A stretch of 64,000 nt of DNA, taken from assembly GCF_001297125.1 (NCBI RefSeq), contig NZ_LHPC01000030.1:1-64000 (forward strand). Reading direction: 5' to 3'. Made by a program: the position numbers and the translations under genes. Positions within the stretch are counted from its first letter, which is position 1. Each line of letters starts with the position of its first letter. Below are positions 37,089 through 45,872 of this stretch, in pieces. Under the pieces are notes generated by a model that saw nothing but the letters and a program-made list of their open reading frames with translations, was not told the origin of the DNA and ran no database searches. Source of the stretch: Pseudomonas sp. RIT-PI-q (GTDB taxonomy: Bacteria; Pseudomonadota; Gammaproteobacteria; Pseudomonadales; Pseudomonadaceae).

Positions 37089-37601
37089 ATGCAACCCACC
37101 GCAATCGATAGCAAAAGCAAAAACCATCAGGGCGAGCGCGTCGCGTTTATCCAGGCCTGCTGGCACAAGGATATCGTCGATCAGAGCCGTAAGGGCTTTG
37201 TGGCCGAAATGATTGCCCAGGGTTATCAGGAATCGGACATCGATTTCTTCGAAGTCGGCGGTGCGTTTGAAATGCCGCTGCACGCCAAGTTACTCGCCAA
37301 GACCGGACGTTATGCCGGCATCGTTGCCGCAGCCCTGGTGGTGGATGGCGGGATCTACCGTCACGAGTTCGTTGCCCAGTCGGTAGTCAGCGGCCTGATG
37401 CAGGTTCAGCTGGAAACCGAAGTGCCGGTGTTCTCGGTGTCTTTGACCCCGCACCACTTCCATGCCGGTGAAGAATTGCATCATAAGTTCTTCTTTGAGC
37501 ATTTCGTGCACAAAGGCCAGGAAGCGGCGAAGACTTGCGCGGATACGCTGCACAAGATGCGTGCATTGCGTCGCAGTGAGCCGCGTGCGGTAGCGGTGTA
37601 A
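37089..37601 (+). CDS. ribH: 6,7-dimethyl-8-ribityllumazine synthase, type II
   Basis: Condenses the ribityl-uracil with the butanone phosphate to form lumazine, the penultimate riboflavin step. 170 residues: FIQACWHKDIVDQSRKGF, FFEVGGAFEMPLHAKLL, and catalytic His in GGIYRHEFVAQSV. It resembles the RibH2 type of Brucella and Mesorhizobium rather than the RibH next to ribB/nusB. A second, housekeeping ribH is therefore expected elsewhere. Confidence 0.9.
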   Translation: MQPTAIDSKSKNHQGERVAFIQACWHKDIVDQSRKGFVAEMIAQGYQESDIDFFEVGGAFEMPLHAKLLAKTGRYAGIVAAALVVDGGIYRHEFVAQSVVSGLMQVQLETEVPVFSVSLTPHHFHAGEELHHKFFFEHFVHKGQEAAKTCADTLHKMRALRRSEPRAVAV

Positions 37602-37614
37602 ATACAAAACCCGT

Positions 37615-37713
37615 CCCTGTAGGAGCGAGGCTTGCCCGCGAAGGCGATTTCATAATCAACAGTGATGTTGAATGTTGAATCGCCTTCGCGGGCAAGCCTC
37701 GCTCCTACAAGGG
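37615..37713. repeat. REPIN, GAGGC stem type
   Basis: CCCTGTAGGAGCGAGGCTTG... and its inverted copy ending TACAAGGG, with the flanks GGCGATT/AATCGCC also paired. Confidence 0.9.
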
Positions 37714-37724
37714 ACAGCGTTTTT

Positions 37725-38735
37725 TCAGGCGAGGTTTTCGTCGCTGGTTGGCACGATCAGGATGCCGGCGCGCAGGCCGTTCTTCACCTTGGGGTTCGGG
37801 AAGATGATCCGGGCGCCCTCCTCCTCGATGATCCAGCGGGTCTGGGCGATGTCTTCGGCCAGCAGATAACCCACTTCCAATTCCGAAAAATTCTCGATAT
37901 CGGCTGGCAGGTTCAAGCGGAAACTATCGCTGTGCTTGATGATTTCCCGTGCCACGCTGAACAGTTGCAAACCGTCCAGCGCCTCTTCGGTAGGGGCCGG
38001 CTCGTTGCCTTCGATGATCTGCTTCAGGCGGGTTTCCAGCAGATCGACATTGACCCCGGCGTTCTGCCCGAATGGCCGGGCCTTGCCCAGTTCGAGGGTG
38101 AAAGACTCGGCACCGAGCTTGTCGTAGGTATAGGAGCTGAACACGATGGATGGCTTGTTCTGCAATAACACCGCTTCCATGCCGGCAGCCCGCAAGCGCG
38201 ACAGTTCCAGGCGTGAGTGCTGACGACCTTCTTTCCACGGATACAAGGCGAACTGCTCGATTTTCGAGCCGCGAATCGCGGTGTGCAGGTCGTAGTGCAG
38301 ACGGTTACGGTCCGGCAGGCTGAAGAAACTGGCCGCCAGCCGCTCCAGCTCACAGGCGCGCAGGGCTTCGAAGCCGCTGCTTTGTTCGTGACGGCCATTG
38401 AACAGCCGATTGACATCCTGCTCGACGAAACGCTCGCCTTTGCGAATCGCTTCGGGGTTGCCGAACAGGAACAGAATACGGGCGCGCGGCTTCAGATCGC
38501 CGCGAGCGATGTCATGCAACAGGCGATCGAGCAACTCGATCGGCGCTGTTTCGTTGCCATGGATGCCGGCCGATAGCAGCAGGTCCAGGCCGTTGTCGCG
38601 CGCCTCAGGCGGCCGGACTTCCAGCGCACCTTCGCTCAACCAGCGCATGCGCACGCCTTCGACAGTCAGTTGAGTCTTCTCCGCCGGTTCGCGGCCGGCG
38701 AGGGTCAGTTCAAGCAGTTTGCCGAGGGCGAGCAT
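37725..38735 (-). CDS. astE: Succinylglutamate desuccinylase
   Basis: Last step of the arginine succinyltransferase pathway: N-succinylglutamate to glutamate and succinate (aruE in Pseudomonas naming). 336 residues, Zn carboxypeptidase-like: Zn ligands in GIHGNETAPIELL and a later DLHTAIRG, with PEAIRKGERFVEQDVNRLF between. End of the aru run on the minus strand. Confidence 0.95.
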   Translation of the reverse strand: MLALGKLLELTLAGREPAEKTQLTVEGVRMRWLSEGALEVRPPEARDNGLDLLLSAGIHGNETAPIELLDRLLHDIARGDLKPRARILFLFGNPEAIRKGERFVEQDVNRLFNGRHEQSSGFEALRACELERLAASFFSLPDRNRLHYDLHTAIRGSKIEQFALYPWKEGRQHSRLELSRLRAAGMEAVLLQNKPSIVFSSYTYDKLGAESFTLELGKARPFGQNAGVNVDLLETRLKQIIEGNEPAPTEEALDGLQLFSVAREIIKHSDSFRLNLPADIENFSELEVGYLLAEDIAQTRWIIEEEGARIIFPNPKVKNGLRAGILIVPTSDENLA

Positions 38736-38747
38736 AGAGCGGTTTCC

Positions 38748-39035
38748 TTAGTGGTCGTGTGCGCAATCCGGGCCGTGCACGTGGTCTTCGTCACCGACTT
38801 CAGCCGGTTCCATTTCCAGTTGCAGACTTACCAGATTAGTCGCCAATGGGCGCAGCAGCAGGTTTGCGTATTCAGCGTCACCTTCTTCGACGTCCACGCC
38901 GATCAGCAGTTGGCCACGGCCGTCCTGCTGGATCCACAGCTCTTTGCCTTGCCACAGGACCGCGACGCGGGTGCAGGACGTTTCCAGTTGCGTGCCGTCG
39001 GTGTCTTCAAGGATCAGCTGCAGGGTATCGCTCAT
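38748..39035 (-). CDS. Conserved hypothetical protein within the aru cluster
   Basis: 95-residue acidic protein (start MSDTLQLILEDTDG) ending in a His-rich tail DEDHVHGPDCAHDH, which could bind a metal. A similar small gene sits at the same place in P. aeruginosa (between aruB and aruE). Only 12 and 19 bp separate it from its neighbours, so it is cotranscribed. Function unknown. Confidence 0.8.
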   Translation of the reverse strand: MSDTLQLILEDTDGTQLETSCTRVAVLWQGKELWIQQDGRGQLLIGVDVEEGDAEYANLLLRPLATNLVSLQLEMEPAEVGDEDHVHGPDCAHDH

Positions 39036-39054
39036 GTTTTTACGCTCTCGACGT

Positions 39055-40401
39055 TCAATTGATCTGGAATGGATAAACCGCGCCCAGTTTAAGGATTTGC
39101 GTCAGTTCATCCAGTGCCGTCCGGCACTCAAGCAGCAATTGCGGGTCCGCCAGGTCGGTTTCGGCCATGCGGTCGCGGTAGTGCTTGTCGACCCATTCGG
39201 TCAACGTGCCGTACAACGGTGCCGTCATGATAACCCCTGGGTTGACGGCCGCCAGTTCGGTTTCGTTGAGCGCGACGCGTAGTCGCAGGCAAGCTGGCCC
39301 ACCGCCGTTCTGCATGCTTTGCTTGAGATCGAAGACTTTGATTTCGCGGATCAGGCCGCCGGAGCTGGTCAAACCTTGCAGGTATTGCCAGACACGCTCG
39401 TTGCCATGGCATTCTTCCGGCACGATCAACAGCATGGAGCCGTCAGGACGCGTCAGCAGTTGGCTATTGAACAAGTAGGAACGAACCGCGTCTTCCACGG
39501 TGACCGCCGAACGCGGTACGCAGATCGACTGAAATTTCCCACCGACTTTGGCGAGTTTGCTCTGCAATTCAGCCAGCATCTGCTCGGTGTCGAGGAACGC
39601 GTCCTCGTGATAGAACAGTACTTCGCCGTTACCCACAGCGATCACGTCGTTGTGGAACACGCCCTGATCGATCACCGAAGGGTTCTGCTGGGCGTAGACC
39701 ACGCCGTCATCGCTCAAACCGTGCAGGCGGGCAACGGCCTGGGACGCTTCGAGGGTCTGGCGCGCCGGGTATTTCTGCGGCGCCGGATAACGGGTGTCGA
39801 ACGCGCTACGACCAAACACGAAAAACTCGACGCCTGCCTCACCGTATTCACGGCAGAAACGCGTGTGGTTGGCCGCGCCTTCGTCACCGAACTGCGCCAC
39901 GGCCGGCAAGGCGGCGTGGTGCGCGAAGTGCTTCTGGTCGGCGAACATGGCGCCCAGCACACGGCTGGTGGTCGGGTGTTCGATGCTGCGGTGGTATTTG
40001 CAGTTCAGGTTGGCCGCGGTGAAATGCACGCGGCCATCCGCCGTGTCAGCGCTCGGGCTGACCGTGGCGGCGTTCGCCACCCACATGCTCGACGCCGAGC
40101 AGCTGGCCACCAGCAATGGCATCGCGTCTTTGGCCGCTTGCTCGATCACTTGGGCGTCGGTGCCGCTGAAACCCAAACGGCGCAGGGCTGCCACGTCCGG
40201 GCGTTCCTGCGGGGCGAGGATGCCTTGTTGAAAGCCCATTTCCATCAGCGCTTTCATTTTTGCCAGGCCTTGCAGCGCGGCTTCCTTCGGGTTCGAAGAC
40301 TGCTGGCTGTTGCTCTGGGACGCGACGTTGCCGTAAGACAGGCCGCCGTAGTTATGGGTCGGCCCCACTAGACCGTCAAAATTGACTTCATAGGATTTCA
40401 T
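39055..40401 (-). CDS. astB: N-succinylarginine dihydrolase
   Basis: Hydrolyses N2-succinylarginine to succinylornithine, CO2 and 2 NH3 (aruB). 448 residues starting YEVNFDGLVGPTHNYGGLSYGN, the amidinotransferase-fold signature. Catalytic His and Cys regions lie in NHTRFCREYGEAG and GGPACLRLRVAL. Confidence 0.96.
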   Translation of the reverse strand: MKSYEVNFDGLVGPTHNYGGLSYGNVASQSNSQQSSNPKEAALQGLAKMKALMEMGFQQGILAPQERPDVAALRRLGFSGTDAQVIEQAAKDAMPLLVASCSASSMWVANAATVSPSADTADGRVHFTAANLNCKYHRSIEHPTTSRVLGAMFADQKHFAHHAALPAVAQFGDEGAANHTRFCREYGEAGVEFFVFGRSAFDTRYPAPQKYPARQTLEASQAVARLHGLSDDGVVYAQQNPSVIDQGVFHNDVIAVGNGEVLFYHEDAFLDTEQMLAELQSKLAKVGGKFQSICVPRSAVTVEDAVRSYLFNSQLLTRPDGSMLLIVPEECHGNERVWQYLQGLTSSGGLIREIKVFDLKQSMQNGGGPACLRLRVALNETELAAVNPGVIMTAPLYGTLTEWVDKHYRDRMAETDLADPQLLLECRTALDELTQILKLGAVYPFQIN

Positions 40402-40470
40402 CAGCGAGGCTCCACGAGAATCTGTTGTTATAGGCTTCAGGTAACAATTCTTTTAGACCGAGGCGCGGCC

Positions 40471-40561
40471 TTCGCGGGCAAGCCTCGCTCCTACGGGGGA
40501 TGCGTCGTACACAACATGTGTGAACACCACTGAACCTGTAGGAGCGAGGCTTGCCCGCGAA
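40471..40561. repeat. REPIN between astD and astB
   Basis: Arms of the GAGGC type: TTCGCGGGCAAGCCTCGCTC at the left and its inverted copy ending at 40561, 6 bp from the astD stop. Confidence 0.9.
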
Positions 40562-40567
40562 TGGCCG

Positions 40568-42034
40568 TCAGGCCATCTTCACGCCAGGCGTCAAAGTCGC
40601 TGGCAACACCAGGCTCGGGGTTTCCAGCGAGGCTACCGGGTACGCGCAGTAATCGGCCGCGTAGTAGGCGCTGGCGCGGTGGTTGCCCGAGGCGCCGACG
40701 CCGCCGAATGGCGCGCTGCTCGCCGCGCCGGTCAGCTGTTTGTTCCAGTTCACGATACCAGCGCGGCTTTCCAGCCAGAACTGCTGATAACGCGCTTCGG
40801 AGTCCGACAGCAAACCGGCCGCCAGGCCATAGTCCGTGTCGTTGGCTTCAGCGATCGCCGCTTCAAAATCAGCGTAGCGGATCACTTGCAGCAACGGGCC
40901 GAACAGCTCTTCGTCAGGACGGTCGGCAACCGCTGTCACGTCCAGAATGCCAGGCGTCAGCAACGCGGCTTGCGCCTGCGGTTGAGTCATTTCCAGCAAT
41001 GCCACCGCGCCGTTGGCCAGCAGATGTTCCTGCGCTTCCATCAGTGCTTTTGCAGCACCCAGGGAAATCACCGAGCCCATGAACGGCGCCGGCTGCTGAT
41101 CGAATGCACCGACCTCAATCGTCGAGCTGACCGCCACCAGTCGCGCCAACAGTGTGTCACCCCAGGCGCCTTGCGGCACCAGCAAGCGGCGCGCACAGGT
41201 GCAACGTTGACCGGCAGAAATGAACGCCGACTGAATGATGGTGTAGACGGCAGCATCGAGGTCGGCGACCTGATCGACAACCAGCGGGTTGTTACCGCCC
41301 ATCTCCAACGCAAGGATCTTGTCCGGACGACCAGCAAACTGTTGGTGCAGGTGATTGCCGGTGCGGCTCGAACCGGTGAAGAACAACCCGTCGATGCCCG
41401 GGTTCGCCGCCAGGGCGATACCGGTTTCACGAGCGCCTTGCAGCAGGTTCAACACGCCGGCCGGCAAGCCGGCTTCGATCCAGCACTTGACCGTCAATTC
41501 AGCCACTTTCGGCGTCAGTTCGCTGGGCTTGAACAGCACGCTGTTACCGGCCAGCAGCGCCGGGACGATGTGACCGTTCGGCAAGTGACCAGGGAAATTG
41601 TACGGACCGAACACCGCCACCACGCCGTGTGGCTTGTGGCGCAATACGGCGGTGGCGTCGCCCAGCGGGGCGCTCTTCTCGCCGGTGCGGTCGCGGGAGC
41701 TCTGCGCCGAGGTCGCAATCTTGTTGACCATGCTGGGGACTTCGGTCGACGCTTCCCACAGGGGTTTGCCGGTTTCCTCACCGATGGTGCGAGCCAGTTC
41801 GTCAGCGTTGTTCTTCAGCGCGGCGGCAAAGGCCTCCAACACGGCGATGCGTTCTTCCAGGGTGCGACGGGCCCAGCCCGGGAACGCCTGACGCGCGGCT
41901 TGCACGGCGGATTCGACCTGAGCGGCGGTGGCGCCTTCGCCGGCCCACAGCACTTGCTGGGTCACCGGGTTCAGCGATTGAAAGGCTTCGCCTTGACCGG
42001 CCAGCCATTCACCTGCGATGTATAGCGAATTCAT
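40568..42034 (-). CDS. astD: Succinylglutamate-semialdehyde dehydrogenase
   Basis: NAD-dependent oxidation of succinylglutamate semialdehyde (aruD). 488-residue aldehyde dehydrogenase: GPYNFPGHLPNGHIVPALLA, LFFTGSSRTG (NAD), catalytic Glu in LALEMGGNNP and Cys in SAGQRCTCARRL. The start base 42034 coincides with the last base of the aruG stop, so translation is coupled. Confidence 0.96.
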   Translation of the reverse strand: MNSLYIAGEWLAGQGEAFQSLNPVTQQVLWAGEGATAAQVESAVQAARQAFPGWARRTLEERIAVLEAFAAALKNNADELARTIGEETGKPLWEASTEVPSMVNKIATSAQSSRDRTGEKSAPLGDATAVLRHKPHGVVAVFGPYNFPGHLPNGHIVPALLAGNSVLFKPSELTPKVAELTVKCWIEAGLPAGVLNLLQGARETGIALAANPGIDGLFFTGSSRTGNHLHQQFAGRPDKILALEMGGNNPLVVDQVADLDAAVYTIIQSAFISAGQRCTCARRLLVPQGAWGDTLLARLVAVSSTIEVGAFDQQPAPFMGSVISLGAAKALMEAQEHLLANGAVALLEMTQPQAQAALLTPGILDVTAVADRPDEELFGPLLQVIRYADFEAAIAEANDTDYGLAAGLLSDSEARYQQFWLESRAGIVNWNKQLTGAASSAPFGGVGASGNHRASAYYAADYCAYPVASLETPSLVLPATLTPGVKMA

Positions 42035-43059
42035 TATTTGGACTCCCGAGCAGCGGACAACGGAACGGCGCGTACTTGATCGCCGGCGTTGAGTTGAAGA
42101 CGTTTGGCGGTCAGCGGATCGACCACCAGCGTGCCGGCGGCGAAGCGTGCTGGCGCGGCAGTGATCCGGCAGTCTTCGCGCTTGCGGTTGTGAATCAGGA
42201 ATGGCGTGGCGTCGTCACCCGGCGTACCGATGGCCAGTACCAGCGCCTGGCTGTCGCGGACTGCGCGGATCTTGCTGGTTTCGCACTCCACCGCAGGACC
42301 TGCGTCGAAGATATCGACGTAGCCTTGGTAGCTGAAACCTTCGCTCTTGAGCATGGCCAATGCCGGCTCGGTGTCCGGATGCACCTGGCCGATCACGTTG
42401 CGCGCGTCAGGCGACAGGAAGCAGGTGTACAGCGGGAATTTCGGCATCAGTTCGGCGATGAACGCCTTGTTGCCGACACCCGTCAGGTAATCGGCCTGGC
42501 TGAATTCCATCTTGAAGAAGTGCCGACCCAGGCTTTCCCAGAACGGCGAACGGCCGGCTTCGTCGGACATGCCGCGCATCTCGGCGATGATCTTGTTGCC
42601 GAACAGCTGCGGGAACTCGGCGATGAAGACCATCCGCGCCTTGGCCAGCATGCGGCCGTTAAGGCCCGTGCGGTAATCGGCGTGGAGGAACAGCGAGCAC
42701 AGCTCGGAGTTGCCGGTCAGGTCGTTGGCCAGGAACAGCGTCGGGATTTCGCGGTAGATGTTCAGCTCTTGAGAAGCGCTGACGGTCAGGCCGACCCGGA
42801 AGTTGTACCAAGGCTCACGCAGACCGACGGCGCCGGCGATGGCGGAAATGCCCACCACGCGACCGTTGTCATCTTCGAGCACGAACAGGTAGTCCGCATC
42901 GCCCCGCCCGGCTTCGCCGCGAAAGGTCTTCTCGGCCCAGCCGACCCGATGGGCCAGACGTTCTTCGTTGGCCGGCAAGGTGGTCAGGCCGGTGCCGGTG
43001 CTGCGGGCCAGGTCGATCAGAGCGGGTAAATCGCTGCTGCGTACGGGACGAACGATCAT
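42034..43059 (-). CDS. aruG: Arginine N-succinyltransferase, beta subunit
   Basis: One half of the AruFG heteromer that transfers succinyl from succinyl-CoA to arginine. 341 residues of the AstA fold: IVRPVRSSDLPALIDLA, GMSDEAGRSPFWESLGRHFF, and the C-terminal NAGDQVRAVPLS. Paralogous to aruF just upstream (about 69 bp gap). Confidence 0.95.
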   Translation of the reverse strand: MIVRPVRSSDLPALIDLARSTGTGLTTLPANEERLAHRVGWAEKTFRGEAGRGDADYLFVLEDDNGRVVGISAIAGAVGLREPWYNFRVGLTVSASQELNIYREIPTLFLANDLTGNSELCSLFLHADYRTGLNGRMLAKARMVFIAEFPQLFGNKIIAEMRGMSDEAGRSPFWESLGRHFFKMEFSQADYLTGVGNKAFIAELMPKFPLYTCFLSPDARNVIGQVHPDTEPALAMLKSEGFSYQGYVDIFDAGPAVECETSKIRAVRDSQALVLAIGTPGDDATPFLIHNRKREDCRITAAPARFAAGTLVVDPLTAKRLQLNAGDQVRAVPLSAARESK

Positions 43060-43128
43060 GCTATCTCCTCAAACGGGCCGCTTGCGCCACCCGTGAAACT
43101 TCGCTGCTTTCTAGGCAATCAACAGGCG

Positions 43129-44148
43129 TCAAACCGCGACCAGGCGCACGCTGGCACCTTCACCGACGCCCAGGGCTTCGGCCGCTTCCAGATCCAGGGT
43201 CACGGGTTTGCCTGGCGCGTAATCGAGCTCAAGCAACACGGCGCGGTAATCCTGCAACTGGGCGTTGGCCACCAGGTACTGACGACCGGCGCCTTTGACC
43301 GGCTCACCGATCTTCACCGGGACCACACGGCTCTGGGCGATCGAACGGATCCCCGAAACGCGCGCGTGCAGCGTCGGGCCACCGTCGAAAATGTCGATGT
43401 AGTGATCGGTCTCGAAGCCTTCGCGCATCAGGATGTCGAAGGTGATCTGCGCACGTGGGTGCACCTGGCCCATCGCTTCTTGAGCAGAGTCCGGCAGCAG
43501 CGGTACGTAGATCGGGTAATGCGGCATCAGCTCGGCAAGGAACGTGCGGCTTTTCAGCCCGCACAGGCGTTCGGCTTCGGCGTAGTTGAGGTCGAAGAAG
43601 TTGCGACCGATGGCGTCCCAGAAAGGCGAATCACCGTTTTCATCGCTGTAACCGACGATCTCGGTCACCACGGAATCGGCAAAACGCTCCGGATGGCTGG
43701 CGACGAACAGCAGACGACCACGAGAATTCAGTTCCGCCCACGGCGAACCCACCAGCTCGCGCTGCACGTAGAAACTGGTCAGCAAGCTGTTGCCGGTCAG
43801 GTCGTGGCACTGCGAAAGCACGTGGATCTTGTTGTGGATCTTCAGCTCGCGGGAGGCGTGGACGAAGGTTTCGTTACGGAAGCTGTAAAACGGCTCCGAA
43901 TAACCGGCCGAGGCCACGATGGCCGAGCAGCCCACCAGTTTGCCGGTGGCGGAATCTTCGAGGACGAAGAAGTAGCTCTCTTCACCGTTGAAGCTGACTT
44001 CAGCGGCGAACGACGCTTCGCTCGCGGCGATCTTGTCGCTCAGGCGTTCAACGTCATCCGGCAAGGAAGTGACACCAATCGGGCTGTCCGCAGCCAGACG
44101 CTGTACCTCGCCCAGATCAGCCATTTGCGCGGGGCGCATCACCAGCAT
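43129..44148 (-). CDS. aruF: Arginine/ornithine N-succinyltransferase, alpha subunit
   Basis: 339 residues, AstA family: LVMRPAQMADLGEVQRLA, VGYSDENGDSPFWDAIGRNFF, GQVHPRAQITFDILMREGF. Tandem duplicate of aruG; pseudomonads use the two subunits where E. coli has one AstA. Confidence 0.95.
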   Translation of the reverse strand: MLVMRPAQMADLGEVQRLAADSPIGVTSLPDDVERLSDKIAASEASFAAEVSFNGEESYFFVLEDSATGKLVGCSAIVASAGYSEPFYSFRNETFVHASRELKIHNKIHVLSQCHDLTGNSLLTSFYVQRELVGSPWAELNSRGRLLFVASHPERFADSVVTEIVGYSDENGDSPFWDAIGRNFFDLNYAEAERLCGLKSRTFLAELMPHYPIYVPLLPDSAQEAMGQVHPRAQITFDILMREGFETDHYIDIFDGGPTLHARVSGIRSIAQSRVVPVKIGEPVKGAGRQYLVANAQLQDYRAVLLELDYAPGKPVTLDLEAAEALGVGEGASVRLVAV

Positions 44149-44193
44149 GGTGTCACTCCTTTCTCGTAAAACTCTTGAGGAAAATAAGCCGGA

Positions 44194-44286
44194 CCCTTGT
44201 AGGAGCGAAGCTTGCTCGCGAAGGTGTGTCAGTCGACATCACTGTGGCTGACACACCTTCGCGAGCAAGCTTCGCTCCTACAGGGA
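44194..44286. repeat. REPIN between aruC and aruF with extended arms
   Basis: Arms TGTAGGAGCGAAGCTTGCTC... with the flank AAGGTGTGTCAG also inverted, so the perfect arm is about 35 bp. Confidence 0.9.
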
Positions 44287-44300
44287 AGCGGGCCCGGTAT

Positions 44301-44338
44301 AAAAATTGGGTTCGACGCCTGAAATCTCAGGCGTCGAA
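44301..44338 (-). terminator. Terminator-like hairpin after aruC
   Basis: Stem TTCGACGCCTGA/TCAGGCGTCGAA followed on the minus transcript by CCCAAUUUUU. It lies between the aruC stop and aruF, so it should reduce read-through into aruFGDB-astE. Confidence 0.72.
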
Positions 44339-44345
44339 GGGTCTA

Positions 44346-45566
44346 TCAGGCTTGTGTCAGTTTTGCCGCAGCGCGTTCGAAGCGGTCCAGGCCGGCATCG
44401 ATATCGGCGTCTTCAACCACCAGGCTTGGGGCGAAACGCACCACGTCCGGGCCGGCTTGCAGAATCATCAGGCCTTCTTTTTCAGCGGCGTTGAAGATGT
44501 CCTTGGCCTTGCCTTTCCAGGCTTCGCTCAGCACGCAACCGATCAACAGGCCCATGCCACGAACCTGGGTGAACAGGCTGTATTTCTCGCCGATCTGCTC
44601 CAGGCGAGCCTTGAACTTGTCGTGCTTGGCGTTGACGCCGGCCAGCACTTCAGGGGTGTTGACCACGTCGATCACCGCTTCAGCGACCGCGCACGCCAGC
44701 GGGTTGCCGCCATACGTGGTGCCGTGGGTGCCGACGACTAGGTGTTTGGCCAGGTCTTCGGTGGTCAGCATGGCCGCGATCGGGAAACCGCCGCCCAGGC
44801 TCTTGGCGCTGGTCAGGATGTCCGGGGTCACGCCGTAATGCTGGTAGGCGAACAGCTTGCCGCTGCGGCCCATGCCGGTTTGCACTTCGTCAAAAATCAG
44901 CAGAGCGTTGTGCGCGGTGCAGAGTTCGCGGGCGCCTTGCAGGTATTCAAGTTCGGCCGGGATCACGCCGCTCTCGCCCTGGATAGGTTCCAGCACCACC
45001 GCGCAGGTCTTGTCGGAAATGGCAGCTTTCAGCGCGGCCAGATCGTTGAACGGTACGTGGGTGATACCGGTGATTTTCGGACCGAAGCCATCGGAATACT
45101 TCGACTGGCCACCGACGTTGACGGTGAACAGGGTACGACCGTGGAAGCTGTTGAGCGCGGCGATGATTTCGTACTTCTCGCTGCCGAACCGATCAAAACC
45201 GACGCGACGGGCCAGCTTGAAAGCGGCCTCGTTGGCTTCGGCGCCGGAGTTGCAGAAGAAGGCGCGGTCGGCAAACGTGGCGTCGATCAGCTTATGGGCC
45301 AGGCGCAGGGCCGGCTCATTGGTGAACACGTTGGACACGTGCCACAGCTTGTTCGCTTGCTCAGTCAACGCTGCGACCAGCGCCGGGTGTGCGTGACCCA
45401 AAACGTTAACGGCAATCCCGCCGGCGAAGTCGATCAGCTCGCGGCCAGACTGGTCCCAAACGCGGGAACCGGCGCCACGCACAGGAATGAATGCGGCAGG
45501 CGCATAGTTGGGAACCATTACCTGGTCGAAATCGGCGCGTTGTACCGCAGCGTGCTCAACGGACAT
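44346..45566 (-). CDS. aruC: Acetylornithine/succinylornithine aminotransferase
   Basis: PLP transaminase converting succinylornithine to the semialdehyde (astC); also able to act as ArgD. 406 residues: VPVRGAGSRVWDQSGRELIDFAGG, FCNSGAEANEAAFKLAR, catalytic Lys in ILTSAKSLGGGFPI. First gene of the aru cluster, with ArgR sites upstream. Confidence 0.95.
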   Translation of the reverse strand: MSVEHAAVQRADFDQVMVPNYAPAAFIPVRGAGSRVWDQSGRELIDFAGGIAVNVLGHAHPALVAALTEQANKLWHVSNVFTNEPALRLAHKLIDATFADRAFFCNSGAEANEAAFKLARRVGFDRFGSEKYEIIAALNSFHGRTLFTVNVGGQSKYSDGFGPKITGITHVPFNDLAALKAAISDKTCAVVLEPIQGESGVIPAELEYLQGARELCTAHNALLIFDEVQTGMGRSGKLFAYQHYGVTPDILTSAKSLGGGFPIAAMLTTEDLAKHLVVGTHGTTYGGNPLACAVAEAVIDVVNTPEVLAGVNAKHDKFKARLEQIGEKYSLFTQVRGMGLLIGCVLSEAWKGKAKDIFNAAEKEGLMILQAGPDVVRFAPSLVVEDADIDAGLDRFERAAAKLTQA

Positions 45567-45617
45567 CGGAGTCTCCTGATGAGGAACACCCGCCTGAAAC
45601 TGGCGAGCTTGGTGAGG

Positions 45618-45660
45618 ATTGTAAGGACAGTTTTCAGCCCGGCCTTGCCGCCAAGCGACA
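45618..45660 (-). promoter_or_regulatory. aruC promoter with ArgR half-site
   Basis: ArgR half-site TGTCGC-N8-AA on the minus strand (45645-45660). Its AA falls in the -35 position of a promoter whose -10 is TACAAT (45618-45623), 17 bp away. This overlap fits activation by ArgR. Confidence 0.75.
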
Positions 45661-45695
45661 ACTTCTTATAGCGCAAACCCCGGATTTTCCCGGGT

Positions 45696-45711
45696 TTACG
45701 GCAATGCGACA
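45696..45711 (-). promoter_or_regulatory. Second ArgR half-site upstream of aruC
   Basis: TGTCGC-ATTGCCGT-AA, an exact match to the half-site consensus, 51 bp upstream of the first. The rest of the 306-bp gap to the LRR gene shows nothing else I can name. Confidence 0.65.
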
Positions 45712-45872
45712 TATAGGGTCGCAAAGGCGCAGTTTAAACTGCTGCCGGGGTTTGCGGCAGGCTTGGCGGGATCTTACTCAAGACGATTTCACGGTGGCGG
45801 TAAATATGTACCGCACAGGGTCGATATTCGTGGGGTTTGCTGTGGGCCTTCTGAAACGTAAATGGCCCCTCC

